DNA from: Mycobacterium sp. | GTDB lineage: Bacteria; Actinomycetota; Actinomycetes; Mycobacteriales; Mycobacteriaceae | Length of the DNA stretch: 64,000 bases | Direction: 5' to 3' | Assembly: GCA_016197405.1 (NCBI GenBank) | Contig: JACPVR010000004.1 | Span: forward strand, 124,001-188,000 | Part shown: positions 35,500-47,000 of the stretch, in pieces | Numbering within the stretch: position 1 is the stretch's first letter | Layout: each line of letters opens with the position of its first letter | The notes under the pieces: generated by a model | The model's input: the letters and a program-made list of their open reading frames with translations, nothing else | Databases searched by the model: none | Told to the model about the DNA's origin: nothing | Program-made: the position numbers and the translations under genes

Positions 35500-36305
35500 C
35501 CGGACAACACGAGGCGAAGCGAGGTGCGGCGGTGAATTCAGCGGACCCGCTGACACCCGAAGCAAGCCCGCAGTGGCTGCGACCGCTGCTCGACAACGTC
35601 GCCGAGATGCCGGTGGCCTACCGCCGCCGGGTGCCTCATGAGGTGCTCGCCACGATCAGCGCCGCCAACACCGCCGCCACCCTGTCGGGCACCAAACGTG
35701 ACGCCGCGGTGCTGGTGCTGTTCTCCGGACCGCAGGAAATGCCGTCGAGCACCGTTGTGGGCGGACTGCCCGACGACGCCGACCTACTGGTTACCGTTCG
35801 CGCGTCCTCACTGCGCCACCACGCCGGGCAGGCCGCCTTCCCGGGCGGCGCGAGCGATCCGGGTGACGATGGTCCGGTGGGCACAGCGTTACGCGAGGCG
35901 CGTGAGGAGACCGGTATCGACACCGAGCGGCTGCACCCGCTTGCCACCCTGGATCGGATGTTCATCCCGCCGTCGGGATTTCACGTCGTACCGGTGCTGG
36001 CATATTCCGCCGATCCCGGGCCGGTCGCAGTCGTCGACGAAGCCGAGACCGCAATCGTCGCGCGGGTTCCCGTGCGCGCCTTCGTCAACCCGGAGAACCG
36101 GCTGATGGTGTACCGCAACGGCAGTGCCAGCAGATTCGCCGGTCCGGCCTTCCTGCTCAACCAGATGCTGGTCTGGGGTTTCACCGGGCAGATCATCGCG
36201 GCGATGCTCGATGTTGCGGGATGGACGACGCCGTGGGACAACTCGCGGGTGCTCGAATTGGATGAAGCCATGAATCTCGTCGGTGCGAAAGGTGCCAATC
36301 GATGA
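35496..36305 (+). CDS. NUDIX hydrolase, CoA pyrophosphatase-type (Rv3672c-like)
   Basis: 269 residues; start ATG 35496 (or GTG 35532). The Nudix box G-x5-E-x7-REUxEExGU is seen as GALR... REAREETGID near residue 130. The UPF0035/CoA-pyrophosphatase extension (LLVTVRASSLRHHAGQAAFPGG) precedes it, so it likely hydrolyses CoA and acyl-CoA to phosphopantetheine and ADP. It overlaps MarP by four bases. Confidence 0.88.
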   Translation: MTGQHEAKRGAAVNSADPLTPEASPQWLRPLLDNVAEMPVAYRRRVPHEVLATISAANTAATLSGTKRDAAVLVLFSGPQEMPSSTVVGGLPDDADLLVTVRASSLRHHAGQAAFPGGASDPGDDGPVGTALREAREETGIDTERLHPLATLDRMFIPPSGFHVVPVLAYSADPGPVAVVDEAETAIVARVPVRAFVNPENRLMVYRNGSASRFAGPAFLLNQMLVWGFTGQIIAAMLDVAGWTTPWDNSRVLELDEAMNLVGAKGANR

Positions 36306-37489
36306 CGCCCTCGCAGTGGCTGGATATCGCCATCATCGCGATCGCATTCGTCGCCGCCGTCTCGGGTTGGCGCTCCGGTGCACTCGGTTCGTTGATGTCG
36401 TTCATCGGTGTGGTGCTCGGCGCCGTGGCGGGCGTGCTGCTGGCACCGCACATCGTCGGCCACATCACCGGCACCCGGACCAAACTGTTCGCCACGCTGT
36501 TCCTGATCCTGGCCCTGGTCGTCATCGGTGAGATCGCCGGTGTGGTGCTGGGCCGCGCGGTGCGCGGCGCGATCCGCGCGTCCGGGATCCGCATCGTCGA
36601 TTCCCTGATCGGTGTCGCGCTGCAGTTGGTGGTGGTGCTGGCCGCCGCCTGGCTGCTGGCCACCCCGCTGGCCGATTCCGATCAACCGAAGCTGGCTGCG
36701 GCGGTGCGTGATTCGCAGGTGCTCTCGCAGGTCGACAAGGTGGCCCCGGATTGGCTGCGCGCTGTTCCGAAACGACTGTCGGCACTGCTGGACGACTCCG
36801 GGCTGCCCGATGTGCTGCCGTCCTTCGACCGCACCCCGATCGCCGCGGTGGATCCGCCCGACGCGTCGCTGGCCACCAGCCCGATCGTCGCCGTCGTGCA
36901 GCCCAGTGTGGTCAAGGTGCGCGGTGTCGCGCCGGGATGCCAGAAGGTCCTGGAGGGAACCGGTTTCGTCGTCGCCCCCAACCGGGTGATGTCCAACGCG
37001 CACGTCGTGGCCGGATCGGACACCGTGACGGTCGAATCGGCCGGTCAGACCTACGACGCCACCGTGGTGTCCTATGACCCGAACGCCGACATCTCGGTGC
37101 TGGCGGTCCCGGACCTGCCCGCTGCCCCGCTGAAATTCGCCGAGAATCCCGCGGTTTCGGGGACCGACGCATTGGTGCTGGGTTATCCCGGTGGCGGCGA
37201 CTTCACCGCCAGCCCGGCGCGGGTCCGCGAGACCATCGAGCTCAGCGGTCCCGACATCTACAAGACCACCACCGTCAATCGCGAGGTTTACACGTTGCGG
37301 GGCGTTGTGCGGCAGGGCAATTCGGGTGGTCCGTTGATCAACCGCAGCGGTGACGTGCTCGGCGTGGTCTTCGGCGCGGCCGTCGACGACGAGGACACCG
37401 GGTTCGTGCTGACGGCCAAAGAGGTGGCGCATCAGTTCGCGAAGGTGGCCAACTCCGAACGGGTGGCAACCGGTTCCTGCGTGCCCTAA
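36302..37489 (+). CDS. marP: membrane-bound serine protease MarP
   Basis: 395 residues. A CvpA-like domain with four transmembrane helices (~7-120) is joined to a periplasmic chymotrypsin-fold protease. The catalytic triad is His234 (SNAHVVAG), Asp263 (NADISVLA) and Ser341 (GNSGGPL). Cys213 and Cys393 would form the disulphide described for M. tuberculosis MarP, which maintains cytoplasmic pH in acid by acting on RipA. Coupled to the NUDIX gene; convergent with the ephE-like gene (4-base overlap of stops). Confidence 0.94.
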   Translation: MTPSQWLDIAIIAIAFVAAVSGWRSGALGSLMSFIGVVLGAVAGVLLAPHIVGHITGTRTKLFATLFLILALVVIGEIAGVVLGRAVRGAIRASGIRIVDSLIGVALQLVVVLAAAWLLATPLADSDQPKLAAAVRDSQVLSQVDKVAPDWLRAVPKRLSALLDDSGLPDVLPSFDRTPIAAVDPPDASLATSPIVAVVQPSVVKVRGVAPGCQKVLEGTGFVVAPNRVMSNAHVVAGSDTVTVESAGQTYDATVVSYDPNADISVLAVPDLPAAPLKFAENPAVSGTDALVLGYPGGGDFTASPARVRETIELSGPDIYKTTTVNREVYTLRGVVRQGNSGGPLINRSGDVLGVVFGAAVDDEDTGFVLTAKEVAHQFAKVANSERVATGSCVP

Positions 37490-38442
37490 CCGTGCACGTG
37501 GGTCAGGAACCGGGACAGCTGTGAGTTGACCTCGTCTGGCGCCTCTTCGTGACCGAAATGCCCGACACCGGCCAGCGACACGAACCGGCCGTGCGGCGCG
37601 TAGCGCTGGGTGCCCGCCACCGGGTCGGCCAGCACGTACGGGTCGGCGTCGCCGCGCATGTGCAGCAGTGGAACGCCCACGCTGCGGTCCATCGAACGCA
37701 TGAAACGCCTTCCCTCGCCGCGTAATTGGCTGCGAACCGCCCAGCGCTGGTACTCCAGAGCGCAGTGCGCCGCCCCGGGGATCTGGATGGCCCGGCGTAG
37801 ATGCGCGATGCTGGTGGCGAAGTCCTCGGAAGCCGCCCAGGCGGGTGAGCCGCGGCTGCGGATCAACAACTCCAGTTCGTCGGCGTTGCGCCGGACCAGC
37901 TGGTGTTCGGGCCACATCGGCAGCTGATAGGACAGCAGTGAGGGCAGCAGCGCGCGGCTCTGGTCGCGGCGGGTCAGCGCTGCCCGGCGCAACGCCGCGG
38001 GGTGCGGTGAGCTCACCAGCGCGATGGAGCGCACCAGCCGGGGATGCAGCATCGAGGTCGCCCAGCAGACCAGGCCGCCGTCTGCGTGCCCTATCAGCGT
38101 CGCCGAGGAGTGGCCCAGCGCGCGGATCAGGCCCGCGGTGTCACCGGCGAGGGTCCAGCCGTCGTAGCCGCGTGGGGGTTTGTCACTGCCGCCATAACCG
38201 CGCAGGTCCACCGCGACGGCGCGCACGCCCTTGAGCGCGCACAGCTGATGGCGCCACGACCACCAGAACGAGCCGAAACCGTGCAACATGATGACCAGCG
38301 GCCGTGCCGATGGCGGGGTGGCGCGGTCATCATCGTCGGGCAGCGCCTCCACCACATGGAAGCGGATGCCGTTGGCGTGGACGTCGAGGTGTCGCCACGG
38401 TCCGGGGATGCGGGTGATCGACGGATCGGGCCGGACGGTCAC
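37486..38442 (-). CDS. ephE: epoxide-hydrolase-like alpha/beta hydrolase (EphE, Rv3670-like)
   Basis: 318-residue alpha/beta hydrolase. The oxyanion HGFG (LHGFGSFWWSW near 52) precedes the nucleophile elbow, which reads GHADGG near residue 118, i.e. Asp as expected for epoxide hydrolases. The catalytic His is GVGHFGHEE near 292. Same neighbourhood as Rv3670 next to marP. Substrate unknown. It overlaps the end of marP by four bases. Confidence 0.87.
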   Translation of the reverse strand: MTVRPDPSITRIPGPWRHLDVHANGIRFHVVEALPDDDDRATPPSARPLVIMLHGFGSFWWSWRHQLCALKGVRAVAVDLRGYGGSDKPPRGYDGWTLAGDTAGLIRALGHSSATLIGHADGGLVCWATSMLHPRLVRSIALVSSPHPAALRRAALTRRDQSRALLPSLLSYQLPMWPEHQLVRRNADELELLIRSRGSPAWAASEDFATSIAHLRRAIQIPGAAHCALEYQRWAVRSQLRGEGRRFMRSMDRSVGVPLLHMRGDADPYVLADPVAGTQRYAPHGRFVSLAGVGHFGHEEAPDEVNSQLSRFLTHVHG

Positions 38443-38449
38443 CCGTTCG

Positions 38450-38950
38450 TCACCAGCCGGACGGGTCGGGCTGGGCCGGAGCGGTCGAGGGTGTCGGCGC
38501 CTTGTCGTGTCCGGTGAAGGCCTGTTTGGTCTCTTGCAGCGACTCGATGGTCTGCTTGGGTCCCCGGATCCGGCGCACCTTGAGATAACCGAAGAAGGCC
38601 AGCACCACGGCCACCAGCACCATGACGGCGAAGACGATCAGGAACGCCACCCAGCGCCACAACCAGGTGTCGAGCAGTTCGGCGGCGAAGAAGAAAAAGA
38701 AGAAGGTGGAGTAGAACAGCACCACCAGGGCCAGGATGAAGAAGACGCTGCCGGTCAGGCCCTTCTTGACATCGCGGGTGATCTCCGCGCGGGCCAGCTC
38801 CACCTCGGCGCGCACCAGCGTCGACACCTGCGCCGTGGCGTCCTTCACCAGGGCGCCGATCGATGCGTCGGCGGACACGGCGTGCGGATCGACCAGCGGG
38901 ATCGATGACACGGTGGCGGGGACGCCGTTTCTGCGATCACCATTGCTCAC
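38450..38950 (-). CDS. holin-like phage holin superfamily III/DUF1469 membrane protein (Rv3669-like)
   Basis: 166 residues from GTG 38950; a longer frame from 39007 has no family match. Two hydrophobic helices, GSVFFILALVVLFYSTFFFFFF and VAFLIVFAVMVLVAVVLAFFG, follow an N-terminal amphipathic helix typical of the DUF1469 family. Membrane-associated role unknown; companion of ephE with an 8-base gap. Confidence 0.82.
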   Translation of the reverse strand: MSNGDRRNGVPATVSSIPLVDPHAVSADASIGALVKDATAQVSTLVRAEVELARAEITRDVKKGLTGSVFFILALVVLFYSTFFFFFFAAELLDTWLWRWVAFLIVFAVMVLVAVVLAFFGYLKVRRIRGPKQTIESLQETKQAFTGHDKAPTPSTAPAQPDPSGW

Positions 38951-39154
38951 GGACGCGATCCTCCCGATCGTCGAACAAGTCAGTCCCGGAGAAAACTCCG
39001 GCTTCATCGTGCCATGTGATGCGATACCGGGGCAGGCGGGTGGGGCTGGGTGCGACCAGCCGGTGAGGCAGAAGTTGCTGCTGAGGTGCGGTTAGACTGT
39101 GCGTTAGCGTGGTGTGGGCGTCGGGGCCCGTCGATTCAGGGCTGGGAGAGCGCA

Positions 39155-39874
39155 GTGAAGACCAGGCACCGGGCGAGACCTGCACGTATCGCGTTCAGCG
39201 GTATCGCGGCTTGCGTACTGGGGGTATCGGCATTGCTGACGGCAGGACCGGCCGCGGCCGATCCGGTGACGCTGGGCGGGGGCTCGGGAATCGTCGTCGA
39301 CGGCGACACCTATTGCACGCTGACCGCCATCGGTAACGACAGCCGCGGCGATCTGGTGGGCTTCACCTCGGCGCACTGCGGCGGACCGGGCGCCAAGGTC
39401 TCCGCGGAGGGCGCCGAGGCTGCCGGCCAGGTGGGCGAGATGGTGGCAGGCAATGACGAACTGGATTACGCGGTGATCCGGTTCGACCGCACCAAGGTCA
39501 ACCCCACCAGCGATGTCGACGGTTTCGTCATCGACGGGCTCGGCCCCGACCCGGTCTTCGGGGAGATCGCCTGCAAGCTCGGCCGCACCACCGGGTCGTC
39601 CTGCGGTGTGACCTGGGGCCCCGGCAAGGACCCGGGCACCATCGTCAACCAGGTCTGTGGTCAGCCCGGTGACTCCGGCGCACCCGTCACCGTCAACAAC
39701 AAACTGGTCGGCATGCTGCACGGCGCCTTCACCGATGACCTGCCGACCTGCGTGGTCAAGTTCATCCCGCTGCACACCCCGGCCGTGACGATGTCGTTCA
39801 ACACCCAGCTGGCCGATATCACCGCCAAGAACCGGCCCGGCACCGGGTTCGTCCCCTTCGGCGCCGCGGCCTAA
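39155..39874 (+). CDS. secreted trypsin-like serine protease (Rv3668c-like)
   Basis: 239 residues from GTG 39155 (GGGAGAG upstream). A signal peptide ends near PAAAD (about residue 37). The triad is His in TSAHCGG (~78), Asp in ELDYAVIRF (~110), and Ser in QPGDSGAPV (~175). Two disulphide-type Cys pairs are present. Exported alpha-lytic/streptogrisin-like fold; substrate unknown. Divergent from the DUF1469 gene and convergent with acs. Confidence 0.9.
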   Translation: MKTRHRARPARIAFSGIAACVLGVSALLTAGPAAADPVTLGGGSGIVVDGDTYCTLTAIGNDSRGDLVGFTSAHCGGPGAKVSAEGAEAAGQVGEMVAGNDELDYAVIRFDRTKVNPTSDVDGFVIDGLGPDPVFGEIACKLGRTTGSSCGVTWGPGKDPGTIVNQVCGQPGDSGAPVTVNNKLVGMLHGAFTDDLPTCVVKFIPLHTPAVTMSFNTQLADITAKNRPGTGFVPFGAAA

Positions 39875-39894
39875 CCTCCGCGTCTGCTCGCGGG

Positions 39895-41859
<1,965 letters not shown>

Positions 41860-41862
41860 GCA

Positions 41863-41878
41863 TGTGAGCGTAGTCACC
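41863..41878. promoter_or_regulatory. Crp-binding site over the acs promoter
   Basis: TGTGAGCGTAGTCACC matches the Crp consensus TGTGA-N6-TCACA with a single mismatch. It covers a -10-like TACGCT of acs (41867-41872) and lies 4 bases upstream of the acs ATG and about 115 bases upstream of dppA. The position over the promoter favours repression of acs. Confidence 0.65.
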
Positions 41879-41992
41879 TAACGTTGCATCGACGTTGGCA
41901 ACTCACAGCGGCGGCTGCGGGCGGCGCTCGGGTTGCGCCGAACGGTCGCAGATCACGGGCCAAACGGTCGGATTTCTTCAGGAGGTCACTGC

Positions 41993-43582
41993 GTGCGCCG
42001 AATATTGGCCGTCGTCTTGTTGGCGGCGGGGCTGCTGGCGGGCTGCGGCGGCGGCGCCGAACCGACCGGATTCGTCACCGTCAACGCCGGCGAACCGCAG
42101 AATCCGCTGATCCCGACCAACACCAACGAGAATCTCGGTGGCCGCATCGTCGACCGGCTGTTCGCCGGACTGATGTCCTATGACGCGGGCGGTAACCCGG
42201 CACTGGAGGTCGCCTCGGCGATCGACACCGACGACAACGTCAACTACCGGATCACGCTGAAACCGGACTGGAAGTTCACCGACGGCTCGCCGGTCACGGC
42301 CCGTTCGTTCGTCGACGCGTGGAACTATGGCGCCCTGACCACCAATGCGCAGCTGCAGCAGAGCTTCTTCTCGCCCATCGAGGGATATGACGAGGTCGCC
42401 GCCGAGCAGCCGACGGCCCAGACCATGTCGGGACTCAAGATCGTCAGCGACACCGAGTTCACCGTGCAACTCAAGGCGCCGACAATCGACTTCACCCAGC
42501 GGCTGGGCTTCGCGCCGTTCTATCCGCTGCCGGCGGTGGCGTTCAAGGACATGGCGGCCTTCGGCAGCCACCCGGTCGGCAACGGTCCCTATCAGTTGGC
42601 CGAAGGTGACGCCTGGCAGCACAACGTGCGCATCGACCTGGTGCCCAACACGAACTATCACGGCAACCGGATGCCGGCCAATGACGGTCTGCGCATGGTG
42701 TTCTACGCCAACCTCGACACCGCCTACGCCGATCTGCAGGCAGGCAACCTCGACGTGCTCGACACTGTCCCGCCCAGCGCGCTGCCCACCTACAAACAGG
42801 ATCTCGGCGACCGCGCGCTGAGCGGCCCGACCGCGACGAACCAGACCCTGGACACCCCGTTGCGGCTGCCGCACTTCGGCGGGGAAGAGGGCCGCCTGCG
42901 CCGGCTGGCATTGTCCGCGGCGATCAACCGGCCGCAGATCTGCGAACAGATATTCGCCGGCAGCCGAACTCCGGCAAGGGATTTCACCGCAAGTTCGCTG
43001 CCCGGCTTCGATCCGAACCTGCCCGGTAACGACGTGCTGCAATTCGATCCGGACCGCGCCCGTACTCTGTGGGCCCAGGCCGACGCGATCGCCCCCTGGA
43101 GTGGTACCTATGCCATCGCCTACAACGCTGACGGCGGTCACCAGGAGTGGGTGGACGCCGTCGCCAACAGCATCAAGAACACCCTGGGTATCGACGCCGT
43201 CGGCGCGCCGCAGCCGACATTCGCCGCGCTGCGCACTCAGATCACCGATCGCAGCATTGCCACGGCGTTCCGGGCGGGCTGGCAGGGCGACTATCCCTCG
43301 ATGCTGGAATTCCTTGAGCCGCTTTTCGTCACGGGCGCCGGTTCCAACGACGTCGGCTACTCCAGCCGGGAATTCGACGGTGCGCTGACCGTGGCGCAGG
43401 CGGCGTCGACGCTCGAGGAGTCCTACGCGCTGACCAACACCGCACAGCAGATCCTGCTCGACGATATGCCCGTCATCCCGTTGTGGGACTACATCAATGC
43501 CGCCGGTCATTCGGCCGCGGTCCGCGATGTGACGATCACCTGGAACGGTCTGCCCGACTACGAGCGGATCGTCAAGTCCTGA
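41993..43582 (+). CDS. dppA: peptide ABC transporter substrate-binding lipoprotein DppA
   Basis: 529 residues from GTG 41993 (AGGAGG nine bases upstream). Signal peptide with lipobox LLAGC (acylated Cys ~ residue 18). SBP family 5 fold (NPLIPTNTNENLGGRIVDRLFAGL early; LAPFYPLPA-type pattern in the middle). It is an extracytoplasmic binding protein for di/oligopeptides (in M. tuberculosis DppA also takes up heme). First gene of dppABCD; the same order as Rv3666c-Rv3663c. Confidence 0.93.
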   Translation: MRRILAVVLLAAGLLAGCGGGAEPTGFVTVNAGEPQNPLIPTNTNENLGGRIVDRLFAGLMSYDAGGNPALEVASAIDTDDNVNYRITLKPDWKFTDGSPVTARSFVDAWNYGALTTNAQLQQSFFSPIEGYDEVAAEQPTAQTMSGLKIVSDTEFTVQLKAPTIDFTQRLGFAPFYPLPAVAFKDMAAFGSHPVGNGPYQLAEGDAWQHNVRIDLVPNTNYHGNRMPANDGLRMVFYANLDTAYADLQAGNLDVLDTVPPSALPTYKQDLGDRALSGPTATNQTLDTPLRLPHFGGEEGRLRRLALSAAINRPQICEQIFAGSRTPARDFTASSLPGFDPNLPGNDVLQFDPDRARTLWAQADAIAPWSGTYAIAYNADGGHQEWVDAVANSIKNTLGIDAVGAPQPTFAALRTQITDRSIATAFRAGWQGDYPSMLEFLEPLFVTGAGSNDVGYSSREFDGALTVAQAASTLEESYALTNTAQQILLDDMPVIPLWDYINAAGHSAAVRDVTITWNGLPDYERIVKS

Positions 43583-43607
43583 GCGAGCGCGCCGGAAGGG
43601 CAGTCAC

Positions 43608-44534
43608 GTGACCTGGTATGTGCTGCGGCGCATCGCGGTGATGATCCCGGTGTTCCTCGGTGCCACCCTGCTGATCTACGGCATGGTGTTCCTGCTGCCC
43701 GGTGATCCCATCGTGGCCCTCGGCGGTGACCGGCCCCTGAGTCCGGGCGTCATCGCGGCGCTGCGCGCGCAGTACCATCTCGACGAGCCGTTCTGGCTGC
43801 AGTACCTGCGCTATCTGGGCAATGTCATGCGGGGCGACTTCGGCACCTCGTTCTCCGGTGTGCCGGTCAGTGCGCTTCTGGCGCAGGCGTTTCCGGTCAC
43901 CTTCCGGCTGGCGTTGGTGGCGTTGGCGGTCGAGGCGATCTTCGGCATCGGCTTCGGCGTGATCGCCGGTCTGCGCCGCGGCGGCTGGTTCGACGCGAGC
44001 GTGCTCGCCGTCAGCCTGGTGGTGCTGGCCATTCCGATTTTCGTCCTGGGCTTCTTGGCGCAGTTCATCTTCGGTGTTCGCCTCGGCATCGCGCCGGTGA
44101 CGGTCGGTGACCAAGCCACCCTGGGCCGGCTGCTGTTGCCGGGCATGGTGCTCGGCTCGGTGTCGTTCGCCTACGTGGTGCGGCTGACCCGGACCGCGGT
44201 TGCCGACAATGCCGCGGCCGACTGGGTGCGCACCGCCACCGCCACGGGGGCATCGCGCCCCCGGGTCGTCATGGTGCACATCCTGCGCAACTCGTTGATA
44301 CCGGTGGTGACCTTCCTCGGCGCGGATCTGGGCGCGCTGATGGCCGGGGCGATTGTCACCGAAGGCATCTTCAACATCCACGGTGTGGGCGGTGCGCTCT
44401 ATCAGGCCGTCACCCGGCAGGAAGCGCCGACGGTGGTGGCCATCGTGACCGTGCTGGTGCTGGTGTACCTGGCAGCCAATCTGGCGGTGGACCTGCTCTA
44501 CGCCGTCCTGGACCCCCGGATCCGCTATGCCTGA
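43608..44534 (+). CDS. dppB: dipeptide ABC transporter permease DppB
   Basis: 308-residue inner-membrane permease with six transmembrane helices in the typical spacing and the EAA cytoplasmic loop (TRTAVADNAAADWVRTATATGAS) near 210. The first helix starts VMIPVFLGATLLIYG. It forms the channel with DppC. It starts 25 bases after dppA and overlaps dppC by eight bases. Confidence 0.94.
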   Translation: MTWYVLRRIAVMIPVFLGATLLIYGMVFLLPGDPIVALGGDRPLSPGVIAALRAQYHLDEPFWLQYLRYLGNVMRGDFGTSFSGVPVSALLAQAFPVTFRLALVALAVEAIFGIGFGVIAGLRRGGWFDASVLAVSLVVLAIPIFVLGFLAQFIFGVRLGIAPVTVGDQATLGRLLLPGMVLGSVSFAYVVRLTRTAVADNAAADWVRTATATGASRPRVVMVHILRNSLIPVVTFLGADLGALMAGAIVTEGIFNIHGVGGALYQAVTRQEAPTVVAIVTVLVLVYLAANLAVDLLYAVLDPRIRYA

Positions 44535-45405
44535 GGATCCGCACGCCGGCTTCTGGCGTGACGTCTGGAGCCAACTGCGCCGCCGCCCGCAGTTCCTCAT
44601 CGCCGCCGCGCTCATCCTCGGCGTGCTGTTGTTGGCCGCGGTGCCCGGGCTTTTCACCGATATCGACCCGCACTACGCCAACCCCGACGAAAGCCTGCTC
44701 GGTCCGTCGTCACGGCATCTGTTCGGTACCGACCTGCAGGGCCACGACGTGTACGCCCGCACGGTGTACGGCGCCCGTGCCTCGGTGCTGGTCGGGCTGG
44801 GCTCGGTGCTCGTCGCACTGCTCGTCGGCGGGCCGCTGGGTGCGCTGGCGGGGTTCTACGGTGGCTGGGTGGACGCCGTGATCGCTCGCGTCGTCGACAT
44901 CTTCTTCGCCATCCCGCTGCTGTTGGCGGCCATCGTGCTGATGCAGGTGCTGCACCATCGGACCATCTGGACGGTGATCGCCATCCTGGCGGTCTTCGGG
45001 TGGCCACAGGTGGCCCGCATCACCCGGGGAGCGGTGCTGGAGGTTCGGGGGTCGGATTACGCGCTCGCGGCCAAGGCCATGGGGCTGAGCAGTTTTCGCA
45101 TCCTGGTGCGCCATGTGGTGCCCAATGCGATCGGTCCGGTGATTGTGGTGGCCACCATCGCGTTGGGCGTCTTCATCGTCACCGAGGCGACGCTGTCCTA
45201 CCTGGGTATCGGGTTGCCGCCGTCGGTGGTGTCCTGGGGCGGCGACATCAACCTGGCGCAGAGCCGGTTGCGGTCCGGGTCGCCGGTGCTGTTCTATCCG
45301 GCAGGAGCGCTGGCGCTGACCGTGCTGGCCTTCATGCTGATGGGCGATGCCCTGCGGGACGCACTGGATCCGGGTTCGCGGAGCCGATCGGGTTGGCGCG
45401 CATGA
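44527..45405 (+). CDS. dppC: dipeptide ABC transporter permease DppC
   Basis: 292 residues. N-terminal OppC-type extension and helix (LIAAALILGVLLLAAVPGL), then five further helices with the DppC EAA loop EVRGSDYALAAKAMGLSS near 178. Partner of DppB in the transmembrane pore. Its stop overlaps the dppD ATG (ATGA). Confidence 0.94.
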   Translation: MPEDPHAGFWRDVWSQLRRRPQFLIAAALILGVLLLAAVPGLFTDIDPHYANPDESLLGPSSRHLFGTDLQGHDVYARTVYGARASVLVGLGSVLVALLVGGPLGALAGFYGGWVDAVIARVVDIFFAIPLLLAAIVLMQVLHHRTIWTVIAILAVFGWPQVARITRGAVLEVRGSDYALAAKAMGLSSFRILVRHVVPNAIGPVIVVATIALGVFIVTEATLSYLGIGLPPSVVSWGGDINLAQSRLRSGSPVLFYPAGALALTVLAFMLMGDALRDALDPGSRSRSGWRA

Positions 45406-47000
45406 CCGAACCGTTGCTCGCGATCGACGGCCTGGAGGTGGTCTTCGCCGATGACGCCCCGGCGGTGTCGGGGCTGAGCCTGACGGTGTACCCAGGGCAG
45501 ACGGTGGCCGTCGTGGGGGAGTCGGGCTCCGGGAAGTCGACGACCGCTGCCGCCGTGCTGGGCCTGCTGCCGGCCGGCGGACGAATCACCGCGGGCCGCA
45601 TAATCTTCGACGGCAGCGATATCACCGCGGCGAATCCGCGGACGCTGCGGCAGATCCGGGGGACTGGGATCGGATACGTGCCGCAGGATCCGATGACCAA
45701 CCTCAACCCGGTGCACAAGGTGGGATTCCAGATCCGGGAAGCACTGCGCGCCAACGGCATGCGTGATCGACGACTGGCGGGTAGTCGTTCGGTACAGCTG
45801 CTGGCCGAGGTGGGAATGCGCGACCCGCAGGTGCAGACCGGACGGTATCCGCACCAGCTTTCCGGCGGAATGTGCCAACGTGCGTTGATCGCCATCGGAT
45901 TGGCGGGCCGCCCCCGACTGCTCATCGCCGACGAGCCCACCTCGGCACTCGATGTCACCGTGCAGCGGCAGGTGCTCGACCACCTGCAGGCCACAGCGGC
46001 CGAACTCGGTACCGCCGTGCTGCTCATCACCCACGATCTGGCGCTGGCCGCCGAACGGGCCGACCACGTCGTGGTGATGAGTGCGGGGCAAATGGTCGAA
46101 TCCGGTGCCGCGCAACAGATCCTCACCGATCCGCAACACCCCTACACCCGGCGTCTGGTGGCGTCGGCGCCGTCGCTTGCCACGCCACGGGCGCGGCCGG
46201 CGGTGACCACTGACGAGGCGCCCGACGACCTGGTGGTGGCCACCGACCTGACCAAGACCTTCCGGGTAGGGGGCAAGGTGCCGTGGCGTCGCACCGACGT
46301 CACCGCCGTCGACGGTGTGTCGTTCCGGTTGCGCCGGGGCGCGACGCTGGCGATCGCCGGCGAGTCGGGATCGGGCAAGTCGACCTTGGCCCGGATGGTG
46401 CTCGGGCTGACCGAGCCGACCGCGGGCACCGTGCGCTTCGACGGTGCGCAAGTCGGCGGGCCGGATTTCCGCCGCCGCGTGCAACCGGTGTTCCAGAACC
46501 CGTTCAGCAGTCTGGACCCGATGTACTCGGTGTATCGGCTGATCGAGGAACCGCTGCGGATACATCACATCGGCGACGGTGGACATCGCCGGCGCGTCGT
46601 CGCAGAACTACTCGACCAGGTGGCGTTGCCGCGCAGTCTGCTGGCCCGCCGGCCCCGGGAACTCTCTGGCGGTCAGCGCCAGCGGGTGGCGATCGCCCGC
46701 GCGTTGGCGCTGCAACCCGAGCTGCTGGTGTGCGACGAGGCGGTCTCGGCACTCGACGTCATCGTGCAGGCGCAGATCCTCGAACTGCTCGCCGAGCTGC
46801 AGTCCAGGTTGGGCCTGACGTACCTGTTCATCAGCCACGATCTGGCTGTCATCCGGCAGGTGGCCGACGATGTGCTCGTCATGCGCGAGGGACGCGTCGT
46901 GGAGGCCGCGGCCTGCGACGAACTTTTCACCAACCCCCGTGAGGACTACACGCGGGCATTACTCGACGCCATCCCGGGTAGGGTGGGCCGCCGTGACTGA
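45402..47000 (+). CDS. dppD: dipeptide ABC transporter fused ATPase DppD
   Basis: 532 residues carrying two ATP-binding domains in tandem. NBD1 has Walker A GESGSGKSTT (~35) and signature LSGGMCQRA (~155); NBD2 has GESGSGKSTLA (~320) and LSGGQRQRVAIA (~420). It energises DppBC. A single fused ATPase is the mycobacterial form rather than separate DppD/DppF. Overlap with the next gene is eight bases. Confidence 0.95.
   Translation: MTEPLLAIDGLEVVFADDAPAVSGLSLTVYPGQTVAVVGESGSGKSTTAAAVLGLLPAGGRITAGRIIFDGSDITAANPRTLRQIRGTGIGYVPQDPMTNLNPVHKVGFQIREALRANGMRDRRLAGSRSVQLLAEVGMRDPQVQTGRYPHQLSGGMCQRALIAIGLAGRPRLLIADEPTSALDVTVQRQVLDHLQATAAELGTAVLLITHDLALAAERADHVVVMSAGQMVESGAAQQILTDPQHPYTRRLVASAPSLATPRARPAVTTDEAPDDLVVATDLTKTFRVGGKVPWRRTDVTAVDGVSFRLRRGATLAIAGESGSGKSTLARMVLGLTEPTAGTVRFDGAQVGGPDFRRRVQPVFQNPFSSLDPMYSVYRLIEEPLRIHHIGDGGHRRRVVAELLDQVALPRSLLARRPRELSGGQRQRVAIARALALQPELLVCDEAVSALDVIVQAQILELLAELQSRLGLTYLFISHDLAVIRQVADDVLVMREGRVVEAAACDELFTNPREDYTRALLDAIPGRVGRRD

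Noticed and set aside
35981..37915. 644-codon minus-strand frame across the NUDIX and marP genes
   Set aside because: His/Arg/Gln-rich sequence typical of an antisense frame; both plus-strand genes have clear catalytic motifs.
41978..43510. 510-codon minus-strand frame opposite dppA
   Set aside because: No family pattern; dppA has a lipobox and a good ribosome site on the other strand.
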